NCBI GenBank assembly: GCA_963799105.1 | Contig: CAWCVR010000011.1 | Coordinates: 1-64,000, forward strand | DNA: 64,000 nt | Source: CAWCVR01 sp963799105 | Lineage (GTDB): Bacteria > Acidobacteriota > Terriglobia > Bryobacterales > Bryobacteraceae | Reading direction: 5' to 3' | In this document: one piece after another, positions 62,939 to 64,000 of the stretch | Layout of the letters: each line of letters opens with the position of its first letter | Numbering within the stretch: position 1 is the first letter of the stretch | Notes under the pieces: generated by a model | What the model was told of the DNA's origin: nothing | What the model saw: only the letters and a program-made list of their open reading frames with translations | Databases searched by the model: none | Made by a program: the position numbers and the translations under genes

Positions 62939-64000
62939 ATGAACGTCGGCATCACCTGCTATCCCACCTACGGCGGCAGCGGCATCGTCGCCACGGAACT
63001 CGGCCTGGAACTCGCCATCCGTGGCCACGAGGTGCATTTCATCACCTACGCCAACCCCATCCGGCTGGATGGCGACACACCGCGGATTCATTACCACGAA
63101 GTGGAAGTCTCCAATTACCCGCTGTTTCAATATCCGCCCTACTGCCTGGCCCTGGCCTCGCGCATGTTCGAAGTGGCGGAATCCTACGGCCTGGACGTGC
63201 TGCACGTGCACTATGCCGTTCCCCACTCCATCTCCGCCATGCTGGCGCAGCAGATGCTGGCGCCCACGCGCCGCCTGCCGTTCATCACCACGCTGCACGG
63301 CACCGACATCACCCTGGTAGGCGCGGACCGGTCCTATTTCCCCATCACCAAGTTCTCCATGGAGCACTCCAACGGCATCACCGCCGTCAGCGACTACCTG
63401 CGCCGCGAGACCGTCGAGGTGTTCGGCATTACCAACGAAATCCGCGCCATCACGAACTTCGTGAACTGCGAGCGATACCATCCGGACAACGTCAAGACGG
63501 GCGCGGCCCACTACGCGCCGCCGGGCGAGAAGCTGCTCCTGCACCTTTCCAATTTCCGGCCCGTGAAGCGCGTCATGGATTGCGTGCGCATCCTGGCCGA
63601 AGTGCGCAAGAGCGTGCCGGCGCACCTGCTGATGGCCGGCGACGGCCCCGACCGCGGTCCAGCCGAACACCTGGCGCGGGAGTTGCGCGTGGACAAGCAC
63701 GTCACGTTTCTGGGGAAGCAGGACCACGTGGAGCGGCTGATTCCCCTGGCCCACGTGATGCTCATGCCGAGCGAGCAGGAATCCTTCGGCCTGGCGGCGC
63801 TGGAAGCCATGGCCTGCGGCGTGGTGCCCGTATCGACGCGCGTGGGCGGCGTTCCCGAGTTGATCACCCACGGCGAGGATGGATTCCTGGAAGCCGTGGG
63901 CGACATCCCGGCCCATGCCGCGCGCGTCGTCGAACTGCTGACCGACGACGCTCTGCACTACCGCATGAGCCGCGCCGGAAGATGGAACGCAAGCGAGCGT
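62939..64000 (+). CDS. bshA: N-acetyl-glucosaminyl L-malate synthase BshA, 3'-truncated by window end
   Basis: The frame is open for 354 codons from ATG 62939 to the window end. The GT4 glycosyltransferase begins MNVGITCYPTYGGSGIVATE, followed by the characteristic FITYANPIRLD, LDVLHVHYAVPHSISAMLAQ, TTLHGTDITLVGADRSYFPI and LHLSNFRPVKRVMDCVRI, and carries the retaining-GT4 motif ESFGLAALEAMACGVVPVST. BshA joins UDP-GlcNAc and malate in the first step of bacillithiol, a low-molecular-weight thiol; acidobacteria and Bacteroidetes carry it as well as Firmicutes. Only about 25 residues appear to be missing. It has nothing obvious to do with the preceding kinase unit. Confidence 0.92.
   Translation, partial: MNVGITCYPTYGGSGIVATELGLELAIRGHEVHFITYANPIRLDGDTPRIHYHEVEVSNYPLFQYPPYCLALASRMFEVAESYGLDVLHVHYAVPHSISAMLAQQMLAPTRRLPFITTLHGTDITLVGADRSYFPITKFSMEHSNGITAVSDYLRRETVEVFGITNEIRAITNFVNCERYHPDNVKTGAAHYAPPGEKLLLHLSNFRPVKRVMDCVRILAEVRKSVPAHLLMAGDGPDRGPAEHLARELRVDKHVTFLGKQDHVERLIPLAHVMLMPSEQESFGLAALEAMACGVVPVSTRVGGVPELITHGEDGFLEAVGDIPAHAARVVELLTDDALHYRMSRAGRWNASER

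Overview
The window is high-GC bacterial chromosome that most resembles an acidobacterium of the Solibacter/Bryobacter type. The main reason is three very large secreted proteins (10.1-14.9 kb, 17.5-19.7 kb, 45.5-47.4 kb) that end in the 'VNAAS/F...IFGxxLG' domain I know as the Solibacter C-terminal domain (TIGR03437). A meso-diaminopimelate-type MurE, MurF/MraY division genes and a BshA-type glycosyltransferase fit. This is recognition by eye; no database search was possible.

Layout. (1) 1-8.0 kb: a phage- or plasmid-derived island with a decayed terminase small subunit, a DUF3489 protein, two ParB-domain/DNA-methyltransferase fusions, a MerR-like regulator and a large D5/P4-type primase-helicase, with an iteron-rich inverted repeat beside the primase. 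(2) 8.4-19.7 kb: a membrane glycosyltransferase and three secreted proteins, the middle one with its own strong promoter, long leader and terminator. (3) 19.9-36.1 kb: a division and cell wall cluster in the order mraZ-rsmH-ftsL-ftsI-murE-murF-mraY-murD-ftsW-murG-murC-ftsQ-ftsA-ftsZ, without murB or ddl, with four helically phased GTGG repeats running into the mraZ start codon. (4) 36.1-45.4 kb: a palindromic repeat element, purS, glmS, a YjbQ-like gene, a STAS protein, a nuclease-less UvrC homologue, a 36-bp minisatellite, thrS, and an ECF sigma factor with its zinc-finger anti-sigma. (5) 45.5-50 kb: another secreted protein, then a compact three-gene module (coiled-coil protein, 51-residue membrane peptide, actin-like ATPase) that I cannot assign to a known system, and a second palindromic element. 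(6) 50-58 kb: a polyprenyl-phosphate sugar transferase, then two long near-identical RHS cassettes with different toxin-like tips and different partner genes, separated by a HTH/antitoxin/RelE-type operon. (7) 58-64 kb: a tandem DsbA-like protein, an orotate phosphoribosyltransferase, and a packed row of secreted methyltransferase-fold protein, DesK/NarX-type histidine kinase, beta-propeller lipoprotein and bshA, which runs off the end.

A technical point affects the whole annotation. At least nine genes, among them the essential murC (four times), murD and ftsQ, are broken by what look like single inserted bases. In every gene with both ends defined, removing those bases restores a normal-length frame. 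I treat these as probable sequence errors and annotate each gene across the break. No rRNA, tRNA or CRISPR array was recognised.
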